A DNA stretch of 64,000 bases, from contig NZ_CP046977.1 in the NCBI RefSeq assembly GCF_030408455.1, positions 124,001-188,000 on the forward strand. Reading direction: 5' to 3'. The notes under the pieces are model-generated. The model was not told the DNA's origin, searched no databases, and saw only the letters and a list, made by a program, of their open reading frames with translations. Within the stretch, counting starts at the first letter, position 1. Every line of letters starts with the position of its first letter. The DNA comes from Corynebacterium atrinae. Its GTDB lineage: Bacteria; Actinomycetota; Actinomycetes; Mycobacteriales; Mycobacteriaceae. Below are positions 8,938-20,654 of the stretch, piece after piece. The position numbers and the translations under genes were made by a program.

Positions 8938-8962
8938 GAAAACTAAGCGAGGTGCACTTCTC

Positions 8963-11900
8963 ATGGAACGTCAGGGCCTTTACCATCCCGGGAACGAACA
9001 CGATGCCTGCGGCGTCGGATTCGTCGCTGACATGTACGGACGTCCGTCTCGCGACATCGTGGACAAAGGTCTCCAGATCTTGGAGAACATCGACCACCGC
9101 GGGGCCGCCGGAGCCGAGAAGAACACCGGCGACGGCACGGGCATCCTCCTGCAAATCCCCGACGGCTTCTATCGGTCCGTCATGGCCGCTCAGGGCGTCG
9201 AGCTTCCCGACGCCGGGGCCTACGCCACTGGCATCGCTTTCCTTCCGCGCCGCCGCATGTCCATGTTCGACGCTAAGCGCGAGATCGAGGCCATCGCCGT
9301 CGAAGAGGGGGCGACCGTTCTCGGCTGGCGTGAGGTTCCTGTCGATCCCACCAACCTCGGCTCCATGGCCTTGGACGCCATGCCGCACTTCGAGCAGATC
9401 TTCCTCTCCGCAGGTCGCCGCACTGGAATTGACCTCGACCGAGTGATGTTCTTCATCCGCAAGCGCTGCGCCCGGGAGCTGGGCACCAAGCACGGCGAAG
9501 ACACCGTCTATTTCCCTTCGCTGTCCTCGCGCACGGTCATCTACAAGGGCATGCTGACCACCCCGCAGCTAGCGGAGTTCTACACCGACCTGCGTGACCC
9601 CCGGCTCGAATCCGCGATGGCACTGGTCCACTCGCGCTTTTCCACCAACACCTTCCCTTCTTGGCCGCTGGCCCACCCGTACCGCTTCGTCGCGCACAAC
9701 GGTGAGATCAACACCGTCAAGGGCAACGAGAACTGGATGCGTGCCCGCGAAGCTCTCATCGACTCGGAGTTGCTCGGCCCCCTCGACCGGGTCCTGCCCA
9801 TCTGCTCCCCGGACGGCTCCGACACTGCGCGTTTTGATGAGGCCCTGGAACTTCTCCACCTCGGCGGCTACTCCCTCCCGCACGCCGTGGCCATGATGAT
9901 CCCCCAGGCCTGGGAGCACAACCCCACCATTAGCTCCGAGCTGCGTGGTTTCTACGAGTATCACTCCTGCCTCATGGAGCCCTGGGACGGTCCCGCCGCC
10001 GTCGCCTTCACCGATGGCACGCTCATCGGCGCCGTGCTGGACCGCAATGGCTTGCGCCCGGGACGCATTTGGGTCACCCGTGACGGCCTGGTGGTCATGG
10101 CCTCCGAGGCTGGTGTGCTGGACTTGGACCCCAAGGACGTCGTCAAGCGCACCCGCGTCCAGCCGGGCCGGATGTTCCTCGTGGACACGGCCGCTGGCCG
10201 CATTGTCCCGGACGCGGAGATCAAATCCTCGCTGTCCAACGCCAAGCCTTACCGGCAGTGGATCCGGGAGAACTTCGTCCCCATCGAGCAGCTCCCCCAG
10301 ACCCGCTACGAGTACATGCCCCATAACCGGGCGGTCCTGCGCCAGCGCGTCTTCGGCATCACGGAGGAGGACGTCGATCTCATCATCGCCCCCATGGCCC
10401 TCAACGCCGCCGAGGCGATCGGCTCTATGGGGTCGGATACTCCCATTGCGGCCCTCTCGCAGCGGCCCCGAATGCTCTATGACTTCTTCGCACAGCGCTT
10501 CGCCCAGGTGACCAACCCGCCGCTGGATTCGATCCGCGAGAAGCCCGTGACCTCGATGCACACCCTGCTGGGTGCGCAGAAGGACGTGCTCAACCCCACC
10601 TCGGAGGCGGCTCGCCGCATCCGCCTGGCAGGACCGGTGATCGACAACCACCAGCTGGCCACCCTCAGCCATGCCAACGACGACGGTGAGTGGGAGCACT
10701 TCCGTACCGCCGTGATCTCCGGTTTGTACCCGGTGGCCCACCACGGTGCGGGTATGCGCGAGGCGATTGACCGCGTGCGTCGAGAAGCATCGGCCGCCAT
10801 CCGGGATGGTGCCAGCCTCATTGTGCTCTCGGACCGCGAGTCCGACGAGCGCTACGCGCCGATCCCCTCGTTGTTGCTCACCTCCGCCGTGCACCAGCAC
10901 CTCGTCGGCGAGCGGACCCGCACCCGAGCCTCCCTGGTCATCGAGGCCGGTGACGCCCGCGAGGTCCACCACCTGGCGATGCTCACCAGCTTCGGTGCCG
11001 ACGCCATCAACCCGTACATGGCCTTCGAAACCATCGATGAGCTGCGGATGAAGGGCCAGCTCGGCGACCTCACCCTCGACGAGGCCTGCACGAACTACAT
11101 CAAGGCCGCGACCTCCGGCGTGCTCAAGGTGATGTCGAAGATGGGCATCGCCACCGTGGCGTCCTACCGCGGAGCGCAATTGGCGGACGTCACGGGTCTG
11201 TCCCAGGACCTCCTCGATGAATACTTCGGCGGCATCGCATCTCCCATCGGCGGCGTCGGGCTCGGCGAGTTGGCCGCAGACGTGGAAGCGCGGCATCGCA
11301 ACGCCTTCCTACCCCGACCAGAGGAGCTGGCCCACCGGGAGCTGGAGCTTGGCGGCGAATACAAGTGGCGCCGCGAGGGCGAATACCACCTGTTCAACCC
11401 GGAGACCATCTTCAAGCTGCAGCACGCCACCCGCACCGGGCAGTACAAAATCTTCCGCGACTACACCCGCGCCGTCGATGATCAATCGCGTCGCCTGGCC
11501 ACCATCCGCGGCATGATGGAATTCGCCTCCGACCGGCCGCCGATCAGCGTGGACGAGGTGGAGCCGATCGCCGACATCGTCACCCGCTTCTCCACGGGCG
11601 CCATGTCCTACGGCTCCATCTCCGCCGAGGCGCACGAGACCCTGGCCATCGCCATGAATCGCCTGCACGCCATGTCCAACTCCGGCGAAGGCGGCGAGGA
11701 CCCCGCGCGCTTTGCCGTGGAACCCAACGGCGATTGGAAGCGTTCCGCCATCAAGCAGGTTGCCTCGGGCCGTTTCGGCGTGACCAGCCATTACCTCAAC
11801 AATTGCACCGACATCCAGATCAAGATGGCCCAGGGCGCGAAGCCGGGCGAGGGCGGCCAGTTGCCGCCGAACAAGGTCTACCCCTGGATCGCCGAGGTGC

Positions 11901-13552
11901 GCATCACCACCCCGGGCGTCGGGCTCATTTCCCCGCCGCCGCACCACGACATCTACTCCATCGAGGACCTCGCGCAGCTGATCTTCGACTTGAAGAACGC
12001 CAACCCGCAGGCCCGCATCCACGTCAAGCTCGTCGCCGAGGCCGGCGTGGGCACGGTCGCCGCGGGTGTGTCCAAGGCGCACGCCGATGTGGTGCTCATC
12101 TCCGGCCACGACGGCGGCACCGGCGCTTCCCCGTTGACCTCGCTCAAGCACGCCGGTGGCCCGTGGGAGCTCGGCCTCGCCGAAACCCAGCAGACCCTCC
12201 TGCTCAACGGCCTGCGCGACCGCATCCGCGTCCAGTGCGATGGCCAGCTCAAGACCGGCCGCGACGTCGTCATCGCCACCCTGCTCGGCGCCGAGGAGTT
12301 CGGTTTCGCCACTGCCCCGCTCGTCGTCGAGGGCTGCATCATGATGCGCGTGTGCCACCTCGACACCTGCCCCGTCGGCGTGGCCACGCAGAATCCGGAG
12401 TTGCGGGCGAAGTACACCGGCCAGGCCGAACACGTGGTCAACTTCTTCACCTTCCTCGCCCAAGAGGTCCGCGAGTACCTCGCTGAGCTGGGCTTCCGCT
12501 CCATCGACGAGGCCGTCGGCCAGGCCCAGGTCCTGCGCCAGCGCAGCGACGCGGAGTTCACCCAGGCGAACCCCCGCGCGGCCACCCTCGACCTCAGCCC
12601 CGTGTTCCAAGTCCCGGATTCGCCCTTCTTCCGCAACCAGAACGTGCGCCAGACCCGCGCGCAGGAGCACGGGCTGGAAGGCATCCTCGATGAGCGCATC
12701 ATCCGCGATGCCCAACTGACTATCGACGCCGCCGCAGCCGCCTCCAGCTCCAACGCCCCTGCCTGGATGTCGTCGAGCCCCGCCCCGACCGTGCACCTGC
12801 GCTACCCCATCCGCAACGTGGACCGCACCGTCGGCACGATGACCGGCTCGCGCATCACCCGCGCCGCGGGCGCCAACGGCCTGCCCGATGGCACGATCGC
12901 CGTCTCCCTCACCGGCTCCGCCGGCAACTCCTTCGGCGCCTTCATCCCCCGCGGCCTCACCCTCGACCTCGTCGGCGACGCCAACGACTTCGTGGGCAAG
13001 GGCCTCTCGGGCGGCCGGATCATCGTCCGACCACACGACAGCGCCCCGACGCAGATCGATGCCAGCGATCCCGACATCATCGCCGGCAACGTCATCGGCT
13101 TCGGTGCGACGAGTGGTGAGATCTTCATCGCCGGCGCCGTGGGCGAACGCTTCTGCGTCCGCAACTCCGGCGCGACGGCCGTAGTCGAGGGAATCGGTAA
13201 CCACGGCTGCGAATACATGACTGGTGGCCGGGTCGTTGTCCTCGGCGAGGTTGGCGACAACTTCGGCGCCGGCATGTCCGGCGGCATTGCCTACCTCGCC
13301 CCCGTGGGCGACCTTGACCGAAAGGTCAACGGCGAGATGGTGGACGTCGAAAAGCTCTCCGCTGACGACATCGAGTTCCTCGAGCACATCATCGACGAAC
13401 ACATCCGCCTCACCGGCTCCACCACCAGCTGGCAGGCGCGTGACCTGGTGAAAGTCATGCCGCGCGACTACCGAAAAGTTCTTGACATCATCGACCTCGC
13501 GAGCCGGGAAGGCCGCGACGTCAACACCGCGATCATGGAGGCAGTGAACTAA
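8963..13552 (+). CDS. gltB: Glutamate synthase (NADPH) large subunit
   Basis: A 1529-residue protein, full length for GltB. After a 15-residue propeptide, Cys16 in HDACGVGF is the N-terminal nucleophile of the glutaminase domain. The central and FMN-binding synthase domains include [20 protein letters not shown] and [15 protein letters not shown], and the 3Fe-4S cluster cysteines lie near residue 1130 in [15 protein letters not shown]. The C-terminal GXGXG beta-helix domain has the repeated glycine motifs. With GltD it makes two glutamates from glutamine and 2-oxoglutarate. It is followed two bases later by gltD and preceded by an AmtR box. Confidence 0.98.
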   Translation: MERQGLYHPGNEHDACGVGFVADMYGRPSRDIVDKGLQILENIDHRGAAGAEKNTGDGTGILLQIPDGFYRSVMAAQGVELPDAGAYATGIAFLPRRRMSMFDAKREIEAIAVEEGATVLGWREVPVDPTNLGSMALDAMPHFEQIFLSAGRRTGIDLDRVMFFIRKRCARELGTKHGEDTVYFPSLSSRTVIYKGMLTTPQLAEFYTDLRDPRLESAMALVHSRFSTNTFPSWPLAHPYRFVAHNGEINTVKGNENWMRAREALIDSELLGPLDRVLPICSPDGSDTARFDEALELLHLGGYSLPHAVAMMIPQAWEHNPTISSELRGFYEYHSCLMEPWDGPAAVAFTDGTLIGAVLDRNGLRPGRIWVTRDGLVVMASEAGVLDLDPKDVVKRTRVQPGRMFLVDTAAGRIVPDAEIKSSLSNAKPYRQWIRENFVPIEQLPQTRYEYMPHNRAVLRQRVFGITEEDVDLIIAPMALNAAEAIGSMGSDTPIAALSQRPRMLYDFFAQRFAQVTNPPLDSIREKPVTSMHTLLGAQKDVLNPTSEAARRIRLAGPVIDNHQLATLSHANDDGEWEHFRTAVISGLYPVAHHGAGMREAIDRVRREASAAIRDGASLIVLSDRESDERYAPIPSLLLTSAVHQHLVGERTRTRASLVIEAGDAREVHHLAMLTSFGADAINPYMAFETIDELRMKGQLGDLTLDEACTNYIKAATSGVLKVMSKMGIATVASYRGAQLADVTGLSQDLLDEYFGGIASPIGGVGLGELAADVEARHRNAFLPRPEELAHRELELGGEYKWRREGEYHLFNPETIFKLQHATRTGQYKIFRDYTRAVDDQSRRLATIRGMMEFASDRPPISVDEVEPIADIVTRFSTGAMSYGSISAEAHETLAIAMNRLHAMSNSGEGGEDPARFAVEPNGDWKRSAIKQVASGRFGVTSHYLNNCTDIQIKMAQGAKPGEGGQLPPNKVYPWIAEVRITTPGVGLISPPPHHDIYSIEDLAQLIFDLKNANPQARIHVKLVAEAGVGTVAAGVSKAHADVVLISGHDGGTGASPLTSLKHAGGPWELGLAETQQTLLLNGLRDRIRVQCDGQLKTGRDVVIATLLGAEEFGFATAPLVVEGCIMMRVCHLDTCPVGVATQNPELRAKYTGQAEHVVNFFTFLAQEVREYLAELGFRSIDEAVGQAQVLRQRSDAEFTQANPRAATLDLSPVFQVPDSPFFRNQNVRQTRAQEHGLEGILDERIIRDAQLTIDAAAAASSSNAPAWMSSSPAPTVHLRYPIRNVDRTVGTMTGSRITRAAGANGLPDGTIAVSLTGSAGNSFGAFIPRGLTLDLVGDANDFVGKGLSGGRIIVRPHDSAPTQIDASDPDIIAGNVIGFGATSGEIFIAGAVGERFCVRNSGATAVVEGIGNHGCEYMTGGRVVVLGEVGDNFGAGMSGGIAYLAPVGDLDRKVNGEMVDVEKLSADDIEFLEHIIDEHIRLTGSTTSWQARDLVKVMPRDYRKVLDIIDLASREGRDVNTAIMEAVN

Positions 13553-13553
13553 C

Positions 13554-15095
13554 ATGGCTGATCCGCATGGTTTCCGTAAATTCCAGCGCGCCGAGCCGGG
13601 CCACCGACCCGTGCCGCTGCGCCTGCTCGATTGGCGCGAGGTCTACGAAGACGCGCCGGACGGCCAGATCCAACAGCAGGCCTCCCGCTGCATGGACTGC
13701 GGCGTCCCCTTCTGCCACGAAGGCTGCCCCCTGGGCAACATCATTCCCGAGTGGAACGACCTCGTGCGTCAAAACCGCTGGAAAGAGGCCTTCGATCGCC
13801 TCCACGCCACGAACAACTTCCCCGAGTTCACCGGCCGCCTTTGCCCGGCGCCGTGCGAAGGGGCCTGCGTCCTGGCGATCAACGACGAGTCCGTGAGCAT
13901 CAAAAACATCGAGCTCGCCATCGCCGAAAAGGGCTTCGAGGAGGGCTGGGTCGTCCCCATCACTCCCTCCTTTGACACCGGCCAGTCCGTGGCGGTCGTC
14001 GGTTCCGGCCCCGCCGGGATGGCCGCCGCTCAGCAGCTCACCCGCGCCGGGCACAACGTCACGCTCTTTGAACGCGACGACCGCATCGGCGGCCTCATGC
14101 GCTACGGCGTCCCCGATTACAAGATGGAAAACCGCTGGCTCGACCGCCGCCTGGAGCAGATGCGCGCCGAAGGCACCACCTTCCGTACCGGGGTGTCGCC
14201 CACCGTGCAAGATCTCGCGCGTTTCGACGCCGTCGTCCTCGCCACCGGCACGCCGCTGGCCCGCGAGCTCCCCGCCGATGGCCGGGACCTCGAGGGGGTC
14301 CACCAGGCGATGGACTACCTGCCGTTGCAAAACCGCGTCAATGAAGGCGACTTCGCCGCCCCGCTAATCGACGCCCGCGGCAAGAAGGTCGTCATCATCG
14401 GTGGCGGTGACACCGGCATCGACTGCTTCGGCACCGCCCTGCGGCAGGGTGCCGCGAGCGTCACCCAGTTTGATATCCGCCCGCCGGCCCCGGCGGTGCG
14501 CTCCGCCGCGACCCCCTGGCCGACCTACCCGCTGGTGTGGCGGCAGGCGACCGCTCACGAGGAGGGCGAATACGTCATCACCGGTAATGAGACGGCGGAC
14601 GAGATCGAGGCGCTGGGCCTGGCTACCCGCCAGCCCGGCTCCACCCTCGGCGAGCGCGTCTTCTCGGCCAACACCGTGGAGTTCCTCGGCACTGACGGGG
14701 TGCTCACCGGCCTGCGCTGCGTGGAAATCGAGGTGATCGATGGCGTCCGCACTCCTGTGCCGGGCAGTGAGTTCACCTTCGACGCCGACCTGGTCTTCCT
14801 CGCCCTGGGCTTCACCGGCGCCGAGCGCGGTGGCCTGGTCCATGAACTCGGCATCGCCTTCGATGACCGCGGGCGCATGGTGCGCGACGAACAGTACCGC
14901 GCCTCTATCAAGCCGCTGATGCCCGGCTTCAAGCCGCCGGTGTACGTCGCTGGAGATAACGGCCGCGGCCAGTCGCTCATCGTGTGGGCCATCGCCGAGG
15001 GGCGTGCCGCTGCCGCCGCCGTCGACGCCGACCTCATGGGCGAGACCGCCCTGCCGGTGGCCGCGACGCCCTCAACGATGCCGCTGAGGGCCTAA
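13554..15095 (+). CDS. gltD: Glutamate synthase small subunit
   Basis: A 513-residue NADPH-oxidising subunit. The N-terminal cluster-binding domain has CMDCGVPFCHEGCPLGN and later LCPAPCEGACVL, which bind 4Fe-4S clusters. The FAD Rossmann motif is VAVVGSGPAGMAAAQQL and the NADPH motif is VVIIGGGDTGIDCFG. It passes electrons to GltB. The gene is in one operon with gltB. Near its 3' end, GCCCTCA (15068-15074) pairs with TGAGGGC (15085-15091), a hairpin that may help end transcription toward the convergent emb gene 19 bases away. Confidence 0.98.
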   Translation: MADPHGFRKFQRAEPGHRPVPLRLLDWREVYEDAPDGQIQQQASRCMDCGVPFCHEGCPLGNIIPEWNDLVRQNRWKEAFDRLHATNNFPEFTGRLCPAPCEGACVLAINDESVSIKNIELAIAEKGFEEGWVVPITPSFDTGQSVAVVGSGPAGMAAAQQLTRAGHNVTLFERDDRIGGLMRYGVPDYKMENRWLDRRLEQMRAEGTTFRTGVSPTVQDLARFDAVVLATGTPLARELPADGRDLEGVHQAMDYLPLQNRVNEGDFAAPLIDARGKKVVIIGGGDTGIDCFGTALRQGAASVTQFDIRPPAPAVRSAATPWPTYPLVWRQATAHEEGEYVITGNETADEIEALGLATRQPGSTLGERVFSANTVEFLGTDGVLTGLRCVEIEVIDGVRTPVPGSEFTFDADLVFLALGFTGAERGGLVHELGIAFDDRGRMVRDEQYRASIKPLMPGFKPPVYVAGDNGRGQSLIVWAIAEGRAAAAAVDADLMGETALPVAATPSTMPLRA

Positions 15096-15114
15096 CCGGC
15101 TGTGTTAGTTGAGG

Positions 15115-18100
15115 CTAGCTGGTCGCGATCATCATCTTCGATGGCGACCACAGGCCCGACCGCGGAATAACCTCCAGGTCGATCGTGGCCTCATCCGGCG
15201 TAACGCCCGCGGAGTTCTCCCGCAGCTCGTAGATCTCGATGGAGCCCCAGTCGCGGTGCCAATCGTTGCGGGTGTAGCTCGGCAGCTCATAAGACTCGTT
15301 GACACCCTCGGCGGTGCCCATGACGCCGCCGCCGGCGTAGTCCTGGAACGGGGTCAGCGTCGACTTGCCCGGGTGATCGGGAGAGATGCGGTACTCGGGA
15401 ATCTCGGCGACTCCGGCGAAGTGGTCGAAAGTGCGCTGGCAGGGGAACTGCAGGGCGACCGACCAGTCGAGCAAGCCCGGCTTCTCCGAACCGATGATGT
15501 TGTTCAACGAGTCCAGGGTGGGCACGCGAGGCGGGGTAAACGCCAGCCACTGCTTCGGATCGAGGCTGAGGTCGGTGGCGGAGATGCGCACCACATTGGC
15601 TTCCTCGGGGATGCGATCCAGTGGGAAGCGCAGGTTGCGCCAGGACGGCTGGGGGCCAATATCGAACATTTCCAGCTCGCCGACGGAAGACTCGTCGATC
15701 TGGCCGTCCGGGCCGCGGGTGCCGTATTCAAGGACCAACTCCTGGCCGTCGTGCAGCACGCCGTTGATGTCGTGGTGCTCGATGCGTCCGGCGACCGACA
15801 CCACCACCAGCGGGGCCTCCTCGGTGGCCTTGGGCAGCTCGTACCAGGCGGTGGTGATCTCAGCGGGCAGCTGCTGGCCAGATGTCCAGGAGCCGACGAC
15901 CGGAACCTTGTGGTAATCGAGCTTGAAGGGCAGCTTCACGGTCGAACCGTTAACGCCGACCTCGCCGCGCACACCACCGGTGGTGCCGCTGTCCTGACCG
16001 GTGGACTGCTCTGCCTCGCCGGTACGCTCGGCGTCGGCAATCGCACCGACAGACGTCGTGGAAGCCTCGTCCTGCCCGATGTAGGACGGGATGTTGTTAG
16101 CCGCGAAACCGCGGTGGCTCTCGGATTCGAGTGACTCCGCCAGCGGGACATTGCCCACGGGGGTCAGGAATGAATCGTTGGTATTGGTCTCCAAGAGCGC
16201 ATCGTTGGCCAGGCTGCAGGACTTTCCGGCCAGCGAACGCAGGTTTCCCAAGCCGACGGAATACGCCGGGTATTGGGAGACGAAGCCCTTGCCCAGGGAC
16301 GCCATGGAGAAAACAACCATCAACGCGCAGGCGATGGCGATGGGGGCGGAGGATAGCCCGGTCCAGCGCTGCAGCTTCCGCTTGCGCTCGGCTCGGTATT
16401 CGTCGAGGTTGCCTTCGGTCTCGGCCTTGGCCACCCGCAGGTCGGTGATGAAGGACTGGATTGTGCCCAGCGCCAGCACTGCAAGAGCGAGGAAGAGGAT
16501 CGGGGTGGAAGCCTCGAAGCCCTTGAACTGAACCGTCTTATCAAACCAGGGCACACCGAAGCTGGAGATGTACCACCAACCGTTGGTACCAGAGAAGGTG
16601 ATCGCCAGCAGGAAGATCACTGCGCCGGTGAACAACGTGCGTGAGCGGGTCGATCGCAGTGCGGAGTAGCTCAACGCCACGGCCGCCAGGGCCGCGAGGG
16701 CGCCGACGATACCGGCGTAGACGCCGAAGTGGTGGGTCCATTTCGTCGGGGTGAACATGAGGAAGAACATGGTGCCGAAGATGATGAGCACCAGGCGCTG
16801 CGTCGGTCCCTTGGCCGCGCCGGGGACGCGACCATTGCGCAGGATCGCCGCGATGACAATGGCGAGGCAGAGGAAGAGCATGAATACCGCGAAGCGGCGG
16901 GTCATGGAACCGTCGACGGTCTGCTCCATCAGCGTCTGGTAGCGGACCCATTCCTGGTACCAGCTCAGCGACGGGCCCTTGGCGGATCGAACACGGATGG
17001 ACTCCATGACGGTGGCCCAGGTCTGATCGCCGAAGACGGCCACGAGGATCGCGGTGCCGGACGCCAGGAACGGCGCGACCATCGCCAACACGGCGGTGAT
17101 GATCGTTCGGCGGGGGGACCCGGTCGGGGCACCCAACAGAGGCAGACGGCGGAAGATGATGCGGAAGAGGCTGGACAGAGAGGCCAGGAGTGCCGCGACG
17201 GCCATGAGGCCCGTGGGGCCAGCGCCCAGGCAGATCGTGGCGAGGATGACACCGACCGCGGCTGGCAGCAGCCGCGAGGTCGCGATGGACCGCTCGAAGG
17301 ATGCCCACGTCAGCAGCGCGCCCATGGCGATGATCGGCTCGGGGCGGGTGCCGTTGTTGTAGGGAAGCCAGAAGGAGAGGAACACCATCGCCGCAGTCCA
17401 GTGGGCCACCTGGCGGCCGTCGATCTGCGCGCCGAGGCGCGGAAGAATCTCGCGCGAGAGAATCATCCAGATGATCAAGCCCGACAGCAATGCTGGGAGC
17501 CGCACCCACGCCGACGCGGTGGAGACCTGAGTCATCAGGGCCAGCAGGTCGTAATAGGGGGAGCCGAAGGGGGACTCCGGGACGCCAAACCAGCGATAGT
17601 AGTTCGCCATGTACGTCGCGTTCTCGGAGACGCGCGCCATCGTGAGGATGAACCCATCGTCGGAGGTGTTTGCGCCGAAGATGTGCCAGTACACCAGGAT
17701 GAAGCCCACGATGCCGTCGAGCAGGCGGGGCTTGTACCAGCCGGCTGGCAGGAAACGGCGGGAAGAACGGCCGTCGAGGCCGTCCATGCGGTGCAGGCAC
17801 CACAGGGCCACGATGAGCGACGCCAAGCCGCCGAACATGGCGATGTACTTCCACACCGAAGGCGAGGAGGTGAAGCGGGAGTTGATCTCGACGTCGGCCC
17901 GCAGACCGGCATTGACCAGCGCGGCCGTCGCCGCCGGCGAATCGTCCAGCTCGGTGTAAATACCGGTGACCTGAGGACGCGTGTCCTCGTCCTTGATTAC
18001 CCCTTCGAGGGCGTCGCCGTCACTGCTCCGGGCGCCGGGGACGGCGACCTTTGTTTCGTCTTCGGTGGCGGAGACGGTGAGCAGCGCGTCGTCGTCAAGC

Positions 18101-18519
18101 GCCGCCACCTCTTCGGCATTCAACTCGAAGGGGACCTGATTGCGCACCACCACGTCGATGCCGCCGTCGGAGGAACGCACGAACAGGCCGCGAGAGGTGG
18201 CGTCCGTGGAATGCAGGGGCAGAGTCGACAGAACGAGGGATTGACCGTCACGGAGGCCGTCGATCGATTCCTTAATGGGGATGGATAGCTCCAGCGTTTC
18301 GGGCGCGTACGCCACGAGGGGAGCATTGACCGAGTTGAGGCTGTCGCCTTGAGGCCACGACAGCGACGACTGGGTCTGGTTGACCGGAAGGAACGGGGTC
18401 AACATGAAGAGGACAAACCCCAGGAGCCCGGAAACAATGGCCAGGTTCTTCAGCCAGCCGGGAGCGGTGGCAGGAGAACTCTGCGGGGCCTCTTTTTTCG
18501 ACACGACGGTTGCAGACAC
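15115..18519 (-). CDS. emb: Arabinosyltransferase Emb (GT-C)
   Basis: A 1134-residue enzyme of the EmbA/B/C family. It has an N-terminal membrane segment, a periplasmic domain of about 200 residues, a block of about 13 membrane helices, and a large C-terminal carbohydrate-binding domain. NTSDDGFILTMARV near the first loop holds the Asp pair of the GT-C active site. It transfers arabinofuranose from decaprenyl-phosphoarabinose during arabinan synthesis and is the ethambutol target. Corynebacteria have one emb gene. The GTG start at 18519 lies eight bases from TAGACT, so emb can be transcribed apart from the upstream aftA. Confidence 0.95.
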   Translation of the reverse strand: MSATVVSKKEAPQSSPATAPGWLKNLAIVSGLLGFVLFMLTPFLPVNQTQSSLSWPQGDSLNSVNAPLVAYAPETLELSIPIKESIDGLRDGQSLVLSTLPLHSTDATSRGLFVRSSDGGIDVVVRNQVPFELNAEEVAALDDDALLTVSATEDETKVAVPGARSSDGDALEGVIKDEDTRPQVTGIYTELDDSPAATAALVNAGLRADVEINSRFTSSPSVWKYIAMFGGLASLIVALWCLHRMDGLDGRSSRRFLPAGWYKPRLLDGIVGFILVYWHIFGANTSDDGFILTMARVSENATYMANYYRWFGVPESPFGSPYYDLLALMTQVSTASAWVRLPALLSGLIIWMILSREILPRLGAQIDGRQVAHWTAAMVFLSFWLPYNNGTRPEPIIAMGALLTWASFERSIATSRLLPAAVGVILATICLGAGPTGLMAVAALLASLSSLFRIIFRRLPLLGAPTGSPRRTIITAVLAMVAPFLASGTAILVAVFGDQTWATVMESIRVRSAKGPSLSWYQEWVRYQTLMEQTVDGSMTRRFAVFMLFLCLAIVIAAILRNGRVPGAAKGPTQRLVLIIFGTMFFLMFTPTKWTHHFGVYAGIVGALAALAAVALSYSALRSTRSRTLFTGAVIFLLAITFSGTNGWWYISSFGVPWFDKTVQFKGFEASTPILFLALAVLALGTIQSFITDLRVAKAETEGNLDEYRAERKRKLQRWTGLSSAPIAIACALMVVFSMASLGKGFVSQYPAYSVGLGNLRSLAGKSCSLANDALLETNTNDSFLTPVGNVPLAESLESESHRGFAANNIPSYIGQDEASTTSVGAIADAERTGEAEQSTGQDSGTTGGVRGEVGVNGSTVKLPFKLDYHKVPVVGSWTSGQQLPAEITTAWYELPKATEEAPLVVVSVAGRIEHHDINGVLHDGQELVLEYGTRGPDGQIDESSVGELEMFDIGPQPSWRNLRFPLDRIPEEANVVRISATDLSLDPKQWLAFTPPRVPTLDSLNNIIGSEKPGLLDWSVALQFPCQRTFDHFAGVAEIPEYRISPDHPGKSTLTPFQDYAGGGVMGTAEGVNESYELPSYTRNDWHRDWGSIEIYELRENSAGVTPDEATIDLEVIPRSGLWSPSKMMIATS

Positions 18520-18533
18520 AACAAGGGAGTCTA
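18520..18533 (-). promoter_or_regulatory. Probable leaderless promoter of emb
   Basis: TAGACT (minus strand, 18533-18528) is followed by eight bases and then the GTG start of emb. The element lies in the 22-base gap after aftA, suggesting emb has its own transcription start in addition to any read-through. Confidence 0.5.
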
Positions 18534-18541
18534 CGGCAGGA

Positions 18542-20641
18542 TCACGACTTTACGCGGGCCGCCACCACAAACGGGCCGATCTGGGAGACATCCCACAGGT
18601 CCGGGGCCTGGAGGAACGGGGCCGGGCTAAACAGCAGCGCCCGGTAACGCACGTTCGGGTTATTGGGGAAGATATCCTCGGCGACGTGGGTCTTCCAACC
18701 GGACTCCGGATGGGAAAGATCGCCGCGGAAGACGAACACGTCCGGCTCCCGCCACTTCGCGTCTTCCAAAGAAGTGATGAACTTCTGTGGGTCGGCTAAC
18801 TCGGCCCACGAGCCGTTAGCCCAGGATTCAATGGTCTTGTTCCGTTCAGTGAACTCGCCCAATGGATTAGCATAATGGCTGGTGAAGGCCTGGAAACCAA
18901 GGTAAGGGTTAAAGGCCATGAGGTGGATCTCATCGGTGAGGACGACCGTGTCGGAGGGTTCGTAGCCCATCGAGCGGATCTTCTCATCAATCGCCGGGTA
19001 GTGTCGTCCGGCGTCGGGGGCGAAGCGGTCTGCGCGATCGCCGTAACCATCGGTGTTGGTGTACGCCTGGTCGATGCCAACTTGGTTTTCCTGCGGTATG
19101 CGCTGCGCGTAGGCGATCCCACCGAGGCTGAGGATAAGCACCATGACCATAGTGATCATGCGGCGAGTCTTGTCATTGAAGCGGTCCGGGTACAGCCAAT
19201 CCACGCCGACTAGCCGCAGCTCGGCTAATGCAAGGACGCCGGCAGAGGCCATAACCAAGACGACGAGGATATCGATGCGGAAGCCCAACAACGTGCTGCC
19301 AGCCAGCGTGGTGATCATGGACGCAACCGACCACAGGTAGAAACCCAGTAGGGCAATTCCCATGCTTAGGATGTCGTAGTCATACGCCCGCACTACCAAG
19401 TAGATCAATCCGATAAGACAGAGCAGGCCGATGATGGTGGGGGAGAAGAAGGGCAGTGGAATCTGCGTGGCCTCCGGCGGGAGGTAATGAGGGGCGGACG
19501 ACCCGGAATGCGGGTGGCCGGTAGCCACGCTCCACAGATAGGGGCCCCAAGAAATCAACGCGATGAGCATCGAGCCGATTCCGATATAGAACAGACGGAT
19601 CACGGGCACGAAGGTGTGGGCGTGCAAGGCGGTGAACACGGCTGCGATGGCCGTCACGGACAGGGCGACCGCGCCGGTGAACAGCGTGTACATCGTCGCC
19701 GAGAAACCCAGGTAGAGCAGGACGGCGGAGCTAGCGAACCAAGAACCCAGTAGGGCCCGACGAGCCATTATGGCGGCGGCCGGGGCACCGATGGCGACGA
19801 TGGCGCCGTAGGGCTCCTCCGGGCTCATCACCAACATGATGCAGGTGCTGACCAGTGCCATCCCGGTGGACACTGCCAGCGACCCCGTGAGGCGCTGCCA
19901 CACGGGGACAAGCATGCAAGCAGCCGCGCCCATGGAAATCAATGCCCACGGCTGATAAACCTCCCACCCCGGCATGCCAAGGAAGTTGGCCAGGCGCCCG
20001 CCGCCCCAGAACCAGCCCAAGGGGTAGTAGGAGGGCATATCCGCGTAATTCATGTCGTGGTTGCCCAGCGTCTCGGTCATGCGTCCGAGGAACTGTGTGC
20101 GGAAACCTTGGTCGTACTGGATGCCATCGAGGTACAGGCGTGACGACGACAGTGGTATCGCAATCGTCGACACCACCAGCGCCGCCGGCGAGAGATACGA
20201 CACGAGGTAGGTAAGGAATACTCGCCACCGCGGGCGGGAGATCTGCAAGGCAGGAACTGGAACCGGCGTGACGTTGCCGTCCGGACCGGGCTCCGGCTCG
20301 GCTACATCAACGGCGTTGCGGTACGTCGCTTTTCGACGCCTGGCAGCTTGCTGTTCGTCGATCAGCCACCAAGCGGTCAGCGCGCCGACGGCCACCACGA
20401 TCGCCACCGTCGCAGCGGTGGATAGAGCGTAGGTCATGTTCGACGTATTAAACGCCGGCCACGTGGTCATCCGCAGGACTAACCAAGCGGCAAGGATGAA
20501 AACAGCACCACCAGCCCAAGCGGCTGCAATGGCGACAACGGTCAGCTTCCTACTCAGCAGGTCACTGGTGTAACCCTCCGTTTGGAGGCGTTGAGACTTC
20601 GCGGGTGCCGCGCCAGGGGCGGTGGTGCTGCTAGATGCCAT
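18542..20641 (-). CDS. aftA: Galactan 5-O-arabinofuranosyltransferase AftA
   Basis: A 699-residue GT-C protein with about 11-13 membrane helices and a soluble C-terminal domain of about 190 residues. The family is recognised from its length, its topology and its fixed place between emb and dprE2 in mycolata. Early loop residues QYDQGFRTQFLGRMTETLGN and NYADMPSYYPLGWFWGGGRL are typical of AftA. The enzyme adds the first arabinofuranose unit to the galactan of arabinogalactan, using decaprenyl-phosphoarabinose. Its ATG is two bases after the dprE2 stop codon. Confidence 0.93.
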   Translation of the reverse strand: MASSSTTAPGAAPAKSQRLQTEGYTSDLLSRKLTVVAIAAAWAGGAVFILAAWLVLRMTTWPAFNTSNMTYALSTAATVAIVVAVGALTAWWLIDEQQAARRRKATYRNAVDVAEPEPGPDGNVTPVPVPALQISRPRWRVFLTYLVSYLSPAALVVSTIAIPLSSSRLYLDGIQYDQGFRTQFLGRMTETLGNHDMNYADMPSYYPLGWFWGGGRLANFLGMPGWEVYQPWALISMGAAACMLVPVWQRLTGSLAVSTGMALVSTCIMLVMSPEEPYGAIVAIGAPAAAIMARRALLGSWFASSAVLLYLGFSATMYTLFTGAVALSVTAIAAVFTALHAHTFVPVIRLFYIGIGSMLIALISWGPYLWSVATGHPHSGSSAPHYLPPEATQIPLPFFSPTIIGLLCLIGLIYLVVRAYDYDILSMGIALLGFYLWSVASMITTLAGSTLLGFRIDILVVLVMASAGVLALAELRLVGVDWLYPDRFNDKTRRMITMVMVLILSLGGIAYAQRIPQENQVGIDQAYTNTDGYGDRADRFAPDAGRHYPAIDEKIRSMGYEPSDTVVLTDEIHLMAFNPYLGFQAFTSHYANPLGEFTERNKTIESWANGSWAELADPQKFITSLEDAKWREPDVFVFRGDLSHPESGWKTHVAEDIFPNNPNVRYRALLFSPAPFLQAPDLWDVSQIGPFVVAARVKS

Positions 20642-20654
20642 GCCTAAAAGGGTA
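20642..20654 (-). promoter_or_regulatory. Possible internal leaderless promoter for aftA
   Basis: TACCCT (minus strand, 20654-20649) ends seven bases before the aftA ATG and lies inside the last codons of dprE2. This matches the -10 spacing seen for leaderless genes throughout the window. Confidence 0.45.

Noticed and set aside
9569..11296. 575-codon open frame antisense to gltB
   Set aside because: Same reason: a shadow of gltB with biased composition.
11309..13555. 748-codon open frame antisense to gltB
   Set aside because: It mirrors codon structure of the certain gltB gene in GC-rich DNA; the product is low-complexity Gly/Val/Asp/Ala with no family resemblance.
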